A model generated the notes under the pieces. That model was not told the DNA's origin. It saw only the letters and a list, made by a program, of their open reading frames with translations, and made no database searches. The position numbers were made by a program, and so were the translations under genes. DNA of 64,000 nucleotides from Alistipes senegalensis JC50 (GTDB lineage: Bacteria > Bacteroidota > Bacteroidia > Bacteroidales > Rikenellaceae), in NCBI RefSeq assembly GCF_025145645.1, contig NZ_CP102252.1, positions 3,782,001 through 3,846,000 on the forward strand, read 5' to 3'. The stretch's first letter is position 1, and every line of letters starts with the position of its first letter. Shown here one piece after another: positions 20,259 to 28,770 of this stretch.

Positions 20259-21613
20259 CGATTATGAAACATACGATATTGATTGTTTCCGCCGTCCTCT
20301 GTCTGTCGGGCTGCGGAGTGTACAAACCCTATTCACGCCCGCAGGTCGAGACCGACGGTCTGTATCGGGATATTCCTGTGGAAGATACCGTAACGATGGC
20401 CACGCTGTCGTGGCGCGAGCTGTTTACTGACCCGCAGTTGCAAACGCTTGTCGAAGAAGGGCTGGAAAGGAATACCGATCTGCGTATCGCCCGCCTGCGT
20501 GTCGAAGAGGCGGAAGCCGTGCTGAAGAACGCACGTCTTTCCTATCTGCCGTCCATGTCGCTGAATCCCGAAGGGGGCATCGGCCGTTACGACGGAGTGA
20601 CGACCAAGACCTACAACCTCGGGGCGTCGGCCGCTTGGGAAATCGACATCTTCGGCAAGGTGACCAACGCCAAACGGGGAGCGCGGGCAGCCCTCGAAAG
20701 CAGCAGGGCTTACGAACAAGCCGTGCAGACGCGGCTCGTGGCGACCGTGGCGAACAGCTACTATACGCTGCTCATGCTCGACAGGCAGCTCGCTGTCAAC
20801 GAGCGGACGCTTGCCACGTGGGAAAAGTCCGTTAAGGTGCTCGAAGTGCTGAAACAAGCCGGCAAGTCGAACGATGCGGCTGTCTTGCAGGCACGGGCGA
20901 ACCGCATGGCGCTCGAATCGTCGGTGCTTGCGCTGCGGCGGAGTATCCATGAGACCGAGAATGCCCTCTCCGTATTGCTCGCTATGCCGCCCGCAGCCAT
21001 CGAACGCGGGACGCTGAACGGGCAGCGGTTTCCCGAGGAGATGTCCGTCGGCGTGCCGTTGCAACTGCTGGCCAACCGTCCCGACGTGAGGCAGGCGGAA
21101 TACAATCTGGCACAGGCGTTCTATGCCGTCAATGCCGCACGGGCGGCTTTTTATCCGAGCCTTACGCTTTCGGGATCGCTCGGCTGGACGAACAACGGCG
21201 GAGCGGTAACGAATCCGGCAGCATGGCTGGCCAATGCGGTCGGCTCGCTCGTGCAGCCGCTGTTCAATCGCAGCGCGAACCGCGCCAACCTGAAAATCGC
21301 CAAAGCACGTCAGGAGGAGGCAACCCTGCTGTTCCGGCAGTCGCTGCTCGATGCGGGCAAGGAGGTGAACAATGCGCTGACGGCATGGCAGACGGCACGG
21401 CAGCAGGTCGATATCGCCGGCAGTCAGATAACGGTCTTGCGGGAGGCCGTGCGAAAAACGGAACTGCTGATGCGCCACTCGCCGACGAACTATCTGGAGG
21501 TGCTGACGGCGCAACAGTCGCTGCTCGCCGCCGAACAGGCCGAAGTACAAGCCCGTTTCGCCGAGATACAGGGCGTCATAGACCTTTACCATGCGCTGGG
21601 AGGCGGAATGTAA
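20255..21613 (+). CDS. Outer-membrane efflux factor (TolC/NodT family lipoprotein)
   Basis: A 452-residue outer-membrane channel lipoprotein that would complete the tripartite pump. Its lipobox CLSGCGVYKPY follows a short signal peptide. Two OEP repeats are visible: one with LVEEGLERNTDLRIARLRVEEAEAV and one with NRPDVRQAEYNLAQAFYAVNAARAAFYPSLTLSG. ATG 20255 overlaps the RND stop by 4 bp; ATG 20264 is an alternative start giving a cleaner signal peptide. Confidence 0.93.
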   Translation: MTIMKHTILIVSAVLCLSGCGVYKPYSRPQVETDGLYRDIPVEDTVTMATLSWRELFTDPQLQTLVEEGLERNTDLRIARLRVEEAEAVLKNARLSYLPSMSLNPEGGIGRYDGVTTKTYNLGASAAWEIDIFGKVTNAKRGARAALESSRAYEQAVQTRLVATVANSYYTLLMLDRQLAVNERTLATWEKSVKVLEVLKQAGKSNDAAVLQARANRMALESSVLALRRSIHETENALSVLLAMPPAAIERGTLNGQRFPEEMSVGVPLQLLANRPDVRQAEYNLAQAFYAVNAARAAFYPSLTLSGSLGWTNNGGAVTNPAAWLANAVGSLVQPLFNRSANRANLKIAKARQEEATLLFRQSLLDAGKEVNNALTAWQTARQQVDIAGSQITVLREAVRKTELLMRHSPTNYLEVLTAQQSLLAAEQAEVQARFAEIQGVIDLYHALGGGM

Positions 21614-21727
21614 TTGCCGATACGCAAACCGATAAATAAGAGTCATTGGCCTTTTAAGGAATAAGTCTCCACCGTAGATTTTTCTGCAAAGCATTGAAAC
21701 AACGAGATTTTATTACTTAAAAGAAGA

Positions 21728-22327
21728 ATGATTATGATACATTATATTACGGCAGATCATTTGGTCGATGCCGCCACGAAAGCCGTTACGGAAGAACTCT
21801 TCCGTGAATTCGACAAAGCCTTGCAATCGTTTTGCAATGAAGAACAAGATAGAATAGTTGTTTTCCGAACCTTGCGTTATACCCGAATCCGCCTGCACGT
21901 TCTGCGGAGATACTTGCCCCAAAAAGATACATCACCATACGACGCGCAAAACCGTTTCTTGGAAATAGCGCTCGGTTATATCAATACGGAATTAGACTTG
22001 TTACGTCGTTATGACAACGAACAAGAAGCAATAGCCCCGAAAACACTGCACCGCTGGACGGGAACACTCGTCGAAATGGTCGAGCTGATTTACGGCTTGC
22101 AAGAGATGCGTTGTATCGACGACGGAGATACTCCGATCAATGAGCTGTTCGCTTTTTTCGGCTCGCAGTTCGGACTGGAAATAAAAGTTCGGAATTGCTA
22201 CGATACCTATCTGGACATCAAACGCCGCAAGAACGATAGTCGGACATACTTTCTCGACAAGATGCGCGAACGACTGAACCTGCGAATGCAACGAGACGAT
22301 GAAAAAGAACGAGAACGGCACAGATAA
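21728..22327 (+). CDS. RteC-like regulatory protein
   Basis: A 199-residue protein whose C-terminal two thirds match the RteC domain: LHRWTGTLVEMVELIYGLQ, then FAFFGSQFGLEIKVRNCYDTY and SRTYFLDKMRERLNLRM. In CTnDOT, RteC activates excision under RteA/RteB control. No rteA or rteB copy is in the island, but its two-component pair lies upstream. The island's loss of transfer genes suggests RteC may be left from a larger conjugative ancestor. Confidence 0.8.
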   Translation: MIMIHYITADHLVDAATKAVTEELFREFDKALQSFCNEEQDRIVVFRTLRYTRIRLHVLRRYLPQKDTSPYDAQNRFLEIALGYINTELDLLRRYDNEQEAIAPKTLHRWTGTLVEMVELIYGLQEMRCIDDGDTPINELFAFFGSQFGLEIKVRNCYDTYLDIKRRKNDSRTYFLDKMRERLNLRMQRDDEKERERHR

Positions 22328-22567
22328 CCAACCGCGCGGGACAAATTACTGTCCCGCGCTTTTCGTATAGTTCGATGCCAATTGGTCGCATTTCGACGCC
22401 ACAAGCTATCAGCATATTCCGATTCAATAGAACTTCACAAAATCCGATTTACCTTGTACTCGAAACCCAATTTATCGAGTATGAAACGCGGAGCGAATCG
22501 GATTAGAGATACATGAAGGCAGTTGCAGACTACCGGAATCGAATCTATAATCTGAAAAATTACGAAG

Positions 22568-22855
22568 ATGAATTACCTTTTAATCGAAGAGCGCGCATGG
22601 ACAAATTTACAAGCCTACGCCTGCCAACTGATCGACACGATACGCCGACTCGACCGCCATTTCAATCCCGCTGCCGAAAGCGGCTGAATAGATAATATCG
22701 AAGTTTGTCGTTTGTTGCACATCTCCAAACGGACATTGCAATACTTGCGTACCAGCGGGAAGTTACCGTACTCGACAATTGGCAACAAATGTTATTACAA
22801 GCCCGAAGATGTGCGGGCATTGCTCGACAAGAACCTGACGACCAAATGCAAATAA
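22568..22855 (+). pseudogene. Helix-turn-helix protein with in-frame TGA at a Trp position
   Basis: A 95-codon frame from ATG 22568 to TAA 22853 is interrupted by TGA at 22685-22687. Upstream codons give MNYLLIEERAWTNLQAYACQ. Downstream codons give IDNIEVCRLLHISKRTL, then KCYYKPEDVRALL, which is the HTH_17 fold of excisionase-like proteins. Related Bacteroidales proteins usually have Trp just before the xDNxxVC motif, so TGG to TGA is likely. The same frame uses TGG elsewhere (codon 11). The protein may be lost or made only by readthrough. Confidence 0.75.
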
Positions 22856-22870
22856 ACGCTGAACAGGATT

Positions 22871-23191
22871 ATGACAATTAACGAGGAATGTATCATTACG
22901 TGCGATACACCCGAATACAAAGCGTTGGCTGAAGCCATGCGCTGCGCAGTACAAACAGCCGACAGAATGATCGCAGAAGTCGAACCTTCACTGTTGGGCG
23001 AACGCTATCTGACAACTGAGCAGGTAATAACCCGTTTCCACATTTCCCGCCGTGCCTTACAAAACTATCGGGACAAAGGAATTATCCCTTATACTTCTAT
23101 CGGCGGAACACTCCTCTATCCCGAATCCAAGATCAACGAGGTGCTGGAGAAGAACTACTACAAACCGGCAGGCTGTAAAGAGCTGAAATGA
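22871..23191 (+). CDS. Helix-turn-helix (excisionase-like) protein
   Basis: A 106-residue DNA-binding protein. Residues 48-95 form an HTH_17/MerR-like domain (RYLTTEQVITRFHISRRALQ, then IPYTSIGGTLLYPESKI). It lies 15 bp after the interrupted HTH gene; such pairs are common in Bacteroidales integrative elements, where they control excision. A terminator follows. Confidence 0.8.
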   Translation: MTINEECIITCDTPEYKALAEAMRCAVQTADRMIAEVEPSLLGERYLTTEQVITRFHISRRALQNYRDKGIIPYTSIGGTLLYPESKINEVLEKNYYKPAGCKELK

Positions 23192-23195
23192 AAAA

Positions 23196-23225
23196 GATAA
23201 GCGGGCATTGCCCGCTTATCTTTTA
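23196..23225 (+). terminator. Terminator after the HTH gene pair
   Basis: GATAAGCGGGC and GCCCGCTTATC form an 11-bp stem with a 3-nt loop, followed by TTTT. It separates the HTH genes from the Avs-like gene. Confidence 0.85.
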
Positions 23226-23235
23226 CTATCTTTTG

Positions 23236-23243
23236 TATCTTTG
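23236..23243 (+). promoter_or_regulatory. Promoter box of the Avs-like gene
   Basis: The -7 box TATCTTTG lies 25 bp upstream of ATG 23268, just after the terminator. Confidence 0.6.
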
Positions 23244-23267
23244 TATGAAACTTAATTTACGTTGATT

Positions 23268-26200
23268 ATGTCGGCTGCGCTATTTCCGTCTTGGGATACT
23301 TTCAACTATAAATACGGGACAAATAAACAAGATGCTTTGGAAAATCTTGCCAGAGCGTTATTTTGCGAACAATTTGGAATATCTACCGGTATATTCCAGC
23401 GCATAAATCATGCGGGAAACGAAACAAATACGATTACGAAAAATGGAGAGGTAATCGGTTTTCAGGCAAAATATTTTGAACGTACGATTGATGAGGCCCA
23501 AATCAGGAAATCTATTGATGCGGCGCATGAGGTCAATCCGCGACAAACAAAACTTTATTTATATACGAATATGATGTTCGGTAATCCACCCAAAGGAAAT
23601 TCGATTACCGAGAAAGAGAAAAAGCTCAATGAATACGCCCAAAGTCGATCCATGGAAATAGAATGGGTAGTCGGCTCAATGATCTTGGATCAAGCAGCCA
23701 AAATAACATGGATTCGAGAACTGTTTTTCGAGGTCGGCCCCAATATGGAGACTTTGGTAAAAGAAGAACAAAGTCATAGCGGCAGTCTTCTTGCTTCGAT
23801 ATGCGACCGGATTGCATATTGCGGTCAAGTTATTAAGTTCAACCGAAATACATTTATAAAAACGATATTCGATACGATAAATAAGCACGAACATCTTGTT
23901 ATCCATGGTGAAGGAGGTGCCGGAAAAACAGCTGTGATTAAAGATTTTTATAATCGATATAACAAGGATTTTCCGATTTGTGTCCGAAAAGCTCAAGAAC
24001 TAAATGTTGCCGGTATATCAGATATTTTCAAGCATACATCGAATTATGATTTGTCGCAGTTTATCGAGGCGTATTCGCGGGATGATAAGAAAGTGTTCAT
24101 AATCGATTCTGCCGAAAGGTTGCAGGATATTGAAGATGACTATCATATCAAATTACTGCTGCAAAAACTAACCGAAGCGGGGTGGTCTATTGTATTTACG
24201 GTGCGCAGCATATATGTCGAAGACCTCAGAAGCGATCTTCAATATACATATCATCTTGAATGTAAATTCATTTCATTAAACAATATTAGCGAACAAGAGT
24301 TAAATGAATGTGCCTTACAGTATCGGTTTCAGCTACCCTGTAACGACCGGTTTAAGGACAGACTTAGAAATCTCTTTTATTTGGATTTATATCTTCGACT
24401 ATACGATGCGGATAGTCTCAATGAAACATATACGTCATTTATTAAAAGAGCTTGGATTGAAAAGATTGCAGGCCGCATTCGTAAAAACTGTTTGAATACG
24501 CAGCGTGAAAAGTGTTTCTCTGAAATAATTTGGGAGCGTGTAAACAGCGGCCAATTTTATTTAAGACCTGACGCCTATACTGATGAAGTGGTTTATGCCT
24601 TAAAATGTGATGAAGTTGTCGCCGTCGAAGAAGATAAAGGACTGTTCATCACTCATGATATATACGAGGAATGGGGGTTGAGCCATATTCTCGAATTGGA
24701 ATGGACGCATAGGGAATCCATTCCCCTGTTTTTCTCGAAAATCGGCTCTTCGTTGTTGATGAGACGAGCATTTCGGTCTTGGCTGTCAGACAAAATAGAT
24801 GAAAATAGATCGGACATAAACAGCTTGGTCGATTTTGTTTTCAAGCCGGAGCTGGAATCATTCTGGCGGGATAAAATTCTCGTCTCCATGCTGCGTTCCG
24901 AATATGCCGAGACATTTTTCGAAAGCCATAAAGAGATACTGTTGGCAGATAACGCCAAACTACTGAACAGAGCTATATTTCTATTGCAGATTTCGTGTAA
25001 ATATATAGCCGAGGTTTTGTCGTATGAAGGGACTGAACATCCGATACTTAAGCCGCTTGGGAAAGGCTGGAATGCAGTCATCGATCTTATTTACGAGTCT
25101 CAGGGTAAGCATATTCCCATTGCGGGTTCTATCAAAATTATCGAAGACTGGACGGAATATTGCCATTCAGGGAAGACGACACGACAAGCAGGTTTAATTG
25201 CATTATCCGTATTCAAGAAACGAGAACTACTGGACAAGTATTATATTTCCAGTGAACTTGAAACTGCTTGCTTGCGTATAATCTGTCATGCTGCACATGA
25301 AATTAAATCGGAGCTTAAAAACATTTTTGACAAAGTGCTGAATAATAGGTGGCATAGACATGGCGATCCATATTATGCGTTGTGTTCTCACATATTGAAA
25401 AATTCGTTCTTTGCTGCCTATATATTCGAAGACCTGCCGAATGAAGTTCTTGCACTTGCTGAGTTGTATTGGAGAAAAGTCAAGATCAGACATGAAGACG
25501 ATGGTTGTTCTTGGCATATGGAATTGGAAGATGAATATGCCTTAGACCATCGTGGTGTGCAACTTGATTTTTCAGGTGCGAGTGCATATTGTACACCGAT
25601 ATATAGTTTGCTCTATATCGACTTCCAAAAGACTTTGGATTTTATTATTCGTTTTGTCAATCAATCCATCGATAGTTATCGGAAATCCAAACATGGAAAA
25701 GAAGATGTAGTTTCGGTCGAGGTGCATATCTCCGACACGAAAAAAGTAACACAGTATTTAAGTCATGCGATCTGGTGTACCCATCGGGGAATTGGGTCTC
25801 CAATTATTCCGTATTTGCTTCAATCAATGCATATGGCTCTTGAAAAGTTTTTACTGGAGCAAGTGGGGCAGATGAAAGATCACTTGTTAGAGCAAATCCT
25901 AATATCTATTTTACAACGCGCCCAATCGGCCTCTTTGTCGTCGATAGTATGCAGCATCGTATTGGCTCATCCAGATAAATTTTGGAAAGTCGCTTTAATC
26001 TTATTCAAGACGATCGAATTTTTCCATCCGGATTTGATGCGTAGTATGCGTGAAACCGAAGTTAAAAGTTTATGCGGAATATCATTTTATTCGAATCCGC
26101 TTTATACGCGAGAGCGATTGGAAACTTGTGAACACGGGTTCCGAAAAGAGAATTTGGAAGGATTATTCATCAAATACCAATTTGTGAATATTTGTGGATT

Positions 26201-26273
26201 TACGGAACAAGAAGAACAAAAATTTTTAGACGAAATCTATTCTATAATCGATTATCACAAAAGTAAAGTCTAG
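23268..26273 (+). CDS. Avs-like defence protein, N-terminal part: PD-(D/E)XK nuclease and STAND ATPase
   Basis: A 1001-residue protein from ATG 23268. The N-terminal domain (about 1-160) has LENLARALFCEQFG and GEVIGFQAKYF, the QxK form of the PD-(D/E)XK nuclease core as in Mrr/Cap4-like enzymes. A STAND-type P-loop follows at about 214-223 (VIHGEGGAGKTAVIKDFY), with Walker B VFIIDSAERL and a sensor-like FTVRS. The remainder is alpha-helical. This order matches antiviral Avs proteins, which sense phage proteins and then cut DNA. The frame ends with TAG 26271, and the same frame continues after it. GC is far below that of host genes. The defence role is inferred from domain order. Confidence 0.7.
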   Translation: MSAALFPSWDTFNYKYGTNKQDALENLARALFCEQFGISTGIFQRINHAGNETNTITKNGEVIGFQAKYFERTIDEAQIRKSIDAAHEVNPRQTKLYLYTNMMFGNPPKGNSITEKEKKLNEYAQSRSMEIEWVVGSMILDQAAKITWIRELFFEVGPNMETLVKEEQSHSGSLLASICDRIAYCGQVIKFNRNTFIKTIFDTINKHEHLVIHGEGGAGKTAVIKDFYNRYNKDFPICVRKAQELNVAGISDIFKHTSNYDLSQFIEAYSRDDKKVFIIDSAERLQDIEDDYHIKLLLQKLTEAGWSIVFTVRSIYVEDLRSDLQYTYHLECKFISLNNISEQELNECALQYRFQLPCNDRFKDRLRNLFYLDLYLRLYDADSLNETYTSFIKRAWIEKIAGRIRKNCLNTQREKCFSEIIWERVNSGQFYLRPDAYTDEVVYALKCDEVVAVEEDKGLFITHDIYEEWGLSHILELEWTHRESIPLFFSKIGSSLLMRRAFRSWLSDKIDENRSDINSLVDFVFKPELESFWRDKILVSMLRSEYAETFFESHKEILLADNAKLLNRAIFLLQISCKYIAEVLSYEGTEHPILKPLGKGWNAVIDLIYESQGKHIPIAGSIKIIEDWTEYCHSGKTTRQAGLIALSVFKKRELLDKYYISSELETACLRIICHAAHEIKSELKNIFDKVLNNRWHRHGDPYYALCSHILKNSFFAAYIFEDLPNEVLALAELYWRKVKIRHEDDGCSWHMELEDEYALDHRGVQLDFSGASAYCTPIYSLLYIDFQKTLDFIIRFVNQSIDSYRKSKHGKEDVVSVEVHISDTKKVTQYLSHAIWCTHRGIGSPIIPYLLQSMHMALEKFLLEQVGQMKDHLLEQILISILQRAQSASLSSIVCSIVLAHPDKFWKVALILFKTIEFFHPDLMRSMRETEVKSLCGISFYSNPLYTRERLETCEHGFRKENLEGLFIKYQFVNICGFTEQEEQKFLDEIYSIIDYHKSKV

Positions 26274-27890
26274 TTATTGCGAAAAATTGAACGGCAGAAG
26301 CGAGAAATACTATTAGCTCGAATTGACAGACGGAATTTCAATCCCGAAGTCGAGCAGACCCCGAAAGGATTGCAGATTCATCTCAACCCAACTTTAACAC
26401 CGGAACTCCAAGCAGTTACCCAGCAAGCAGAAAAAATGCAAGAAGAGTTTTGGCGCTATTCGGATTTGTTCTTTTGGGCAAGTTGGAAAGCGGAAGGAGA
26501 TGCCAAAGCAAGTACCTATCCTCAATATGACCAAAATCCTCTCAAAGCATTGGAGGATGCTAAAAGAATGATTGAAGATGTGAATAATGGGTTATCGATT
26601 GCCCCAAATGAAGTTTGGACTCCCAACATCGTATGTTCTGTTCTTATACGATTTTATGCGAAAGACTTGAATGACGATGATCGGAAATATTGTAAACAAA
26701 TTATCGAATCATTTATTGTTGAGTCATTTGAGGATGGATACCATTTCCAAACGGGCGATGGTTGGCCCAGTTGCGTACAAGCGATTCCGAGCTTAATAGG
26801 TCTATATCCACAAGAGTTAGATCATTACATAAAATTGCTGCTATTTGCATTATATAATCAACAATCGTATGGCAATATGATGTTATATGAGTATGCTGTG
26901 GCGGCAATCAATAAATTATGGCAAACATATCCGGATGATATGCTTCGTCTTGTATGCCAATTTATTAAAACAAAAGAGTTGTATTACAAATATAATCGGG
27001 AAAATTATAGAAAAAACAGAAGCAGATTTGCAATATTACAACGTATTGATCGTGAACTTCCAGATATAGATGCAGACATAAATAATCTTGATGTGGAAAT
27101 TGTTTGCGCTCTACATTTGCACGATTTAGAGGTATTGTTGAGTTTAATGTCGGGACACTCTGCGCAGCCTGTTTTTCAAGCTATCGCCGAGAAAATTATG
27201 CAGATTGCATCTCGGTTATTGATTAACGAGGATGATCGTTTCGATCCCGCCAATCCATCTATTTATAAACGGTGCGCAGATTATATTTTGCCAAGTGAAG
27301 ATGTTCCAATAGAGAATCTGCTTCGTCCATTTATGGAAAATCTGAGAAATTCCAGAGACGGAGAAATGTTTATTTCCGAATTTGTTACTGCTGCGACAGA
27401 AATTCAAGATCGTTCCCGGTTTTGGAACATTTGGCGCATGTTATATACTCCCATATTATCAATCAACGAAGGAAGATATAAAGATAAAATAATTGAGGAG
27501 TATCTTTTGGCAGGAGAATACCAGAATGTTAGACAATGGTATGATCTTAAAGACAATTTGGGGTTGTACGGAAATATTGCGAAAGATTTAGGGGACAATC
27601 CCATTGTACTATATTCTATTTCGAAAGTTGCTGATACGGGAATTATTCCGATTGACAAACTGATGGATTTGATACTCTTAATTATCGAGGACTATTCTAT
27701 GTTGAATTTAGGATATAGAGAACAATCGACAATTCTCTATTTGGAGAGAATATTTCGACGGTATATTGGCGATAATAAGATATCCATTAAACGCAATGTG
27801 GAGTTAAAAAAGAAATTGATTCCGATTTTGACATTTATGTTAGAACGAGGTTCGGTGCATGGATATTTACTAAGAGAGAGTATCTTATAA
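26274..27890 (+). pseudogene. C-terminal part of the Avs-like protein, after an in-frame TAG
   Basis: It continues in the same frame as the upstream ORF: TAG (26271-26273) is followed by TTA TTG and 537 further codons to TAA 27888. No ATG or clear ribosome site lies near the join; the only start is TTG 26277. The residues are helical and hydrophilic (LARIDRRNFNPEVEQTPKG and on), with no known catalytic motif, as expected for the sensor part of a STAND protein. CAG to TAG (Gln) is a simple explanation. Whether full-length protein is made by amber readthrough, or two pieces, or only the N-terminal part, cannot be told. Confidence 0.65.
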
Positions 27891-28116
27891 AAGGTATTTG
27901 TTATAAAATCTTGCCCTTTTTTACCATTTCTGAATGTGATAAAAAGATCATTTGCATTGTTCTTTTAGAATCTATTCGTATATTTGCATTGTATTGAAAG
28001 GCCGATACATCGGTAAGCAATCCGATGTTCTTCACGCATGACCAAAGCGTGGTACAACGGAACCGTTCTTTTGCAATACGATTGATATACAGGGACTTCA
28101 AAATGCGGATGCGGCA

Positions 28117-28140
28117 CCGTTTTCCGCTCACGAGGTCCTT
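28117..28140 (+). repeat. attR of island 1
   Basis: Right copy of the 24-bp repeat. It contains the last 12 nt of tRNA-Gly and the first arm of a replacement terminator. Confidence 0.8.
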
Positions 28141-28158
28141 CTATGAAGGACCTTTTTT
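28133..28158 (+). terminator. Terminator at attR
   Basis: AGGTCCTTC pairs with GAAGGACCT around TAT and is followed by T6. It is the counterpart of the tRNA-Gly terminator with a different loop. Confidence 0.75.
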
Positions 28159-28201
28159 GTTGGGCAGACATCTGGTACTCTGACCGTTGAGTGCGTTCGA
28201 A

Positions 28202-28564
28202 TTACGAAGTAAGTCTATTTACGGCCTCCTCTTTTGTCGTGACAAAAAACACATTCGCGCCTTTATTGCTTTCGTACATGAAATCTTTCAGCGGTTTGCT
28301 CGTATAAGACGAGAAATCACCGTATATGGCAATACGACCGCCGTAATTGACGTATTTCTGCAAGATTTCACCCGCGACTCCGGTGCTGAGGATGAAAAAA
28401 TTACGATGTATCCTGTTTTTGGCAATAGCAATGCTTTTCGTGCCGGCATCGAAACTGACATTCATAAGCAGCTCCAAAGCGGATTGCACATCCGCAATGA
28501 CCGTTTCATCGCTTTCCACTACGGCGCACACCCTGCTATTTCGTTCGATTTTTATAATTTTCAT
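28202..28564 (-). CDS. DUF4180 family protein
   Basis: A 120-residue protein from ATG 28564. The frame stays open a further 63 codons upstream, but the DUF4180 domain begins MKIIKIERNSRVCAVVESD, so this ATG is chosen. Family features are the central FDAGTKSIAIAKNRIHRNFF, then GEILQKYVNYGGRIAIYGDF and YESNKGANVFFVTTKEEA. No catalytic role is known. It is the first gene outside attR. Confidence 0.8.
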   Translation of the reverse strand: MKIIKIERNSRVCAVVESDETVIADVQSALELLMNVSFDAGTKSIAIAKNRIHRNFFILSTGVAGEILQKYVNYGGRIAIYGDFSSYTSKPLKDFMYESNKGANVFFVTTKEEAVNRLTS

Positions 28565-28699
28565 ACCCGCGATTTTCAGATTATTCGACAGCATGAAGTT
28601 AAGGAAAATCATTCGGGACGGCAAACGACCGTTCCGGACTTTTTCGTCGAGTTTCGAAAAAAAACTTTGCAGTTTTGATTCGAAATGATATTTTTTTGG

Positions 28700-28707
28700 T
28701 AGATTTG
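28700..28707 (+). promoter_or_regulatory. Promoter box of glpKF
   Basis: TAGATTTG, a match to TAnnTTTG, lies 63 bp upstream of the glpK ATG. Confidence 0.5.
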
Positions 28708-28770
28708 TAATCGGAGGTCTGCCGGGAACCGCCGGACAGAGATTCCGCGACAATCATAAAACCGAAAGAT

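Larger units (their letters stand above)
10426..28140. mobile_element. Integrated island 1 at tRNA-Gly
   Basis: A 24-bp direct repeat at 10,426-10,449 and 28,117-28,140 comprises the last 12 nt of the tRNA and the first arm of its terminator. It bounds a 17.7-kb segment with an integrase next to the left copy. The inner terminator arms differ, but both copies are followed by AGGACCTTTTTTGTTGGGCA. Cargo comprises a LytTR system, RND efflux operon, RteC-like protein, HTH proteins and an Avs-like gene. No relaxase is present, so the island cannot mobilize by its own relaxase. Confidence 0.8.
27891..28201. other. Right end of island 1 and attR flank; no gene seen
   Basis: About 310 bp hold the GTGGTACA repeat (28,049-28,056), attR and a terminator. 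Short open frames here lack family features or starts. Confidence 0.5.

Noticed and set aside
23268..27890. Two separate unrelated genes in an operon
   Set aside because: The downstream part is in the same frame directly after the TAG and lacks an ATG or clear ribosome site, so a split single gene is more likely. It is not excluded.
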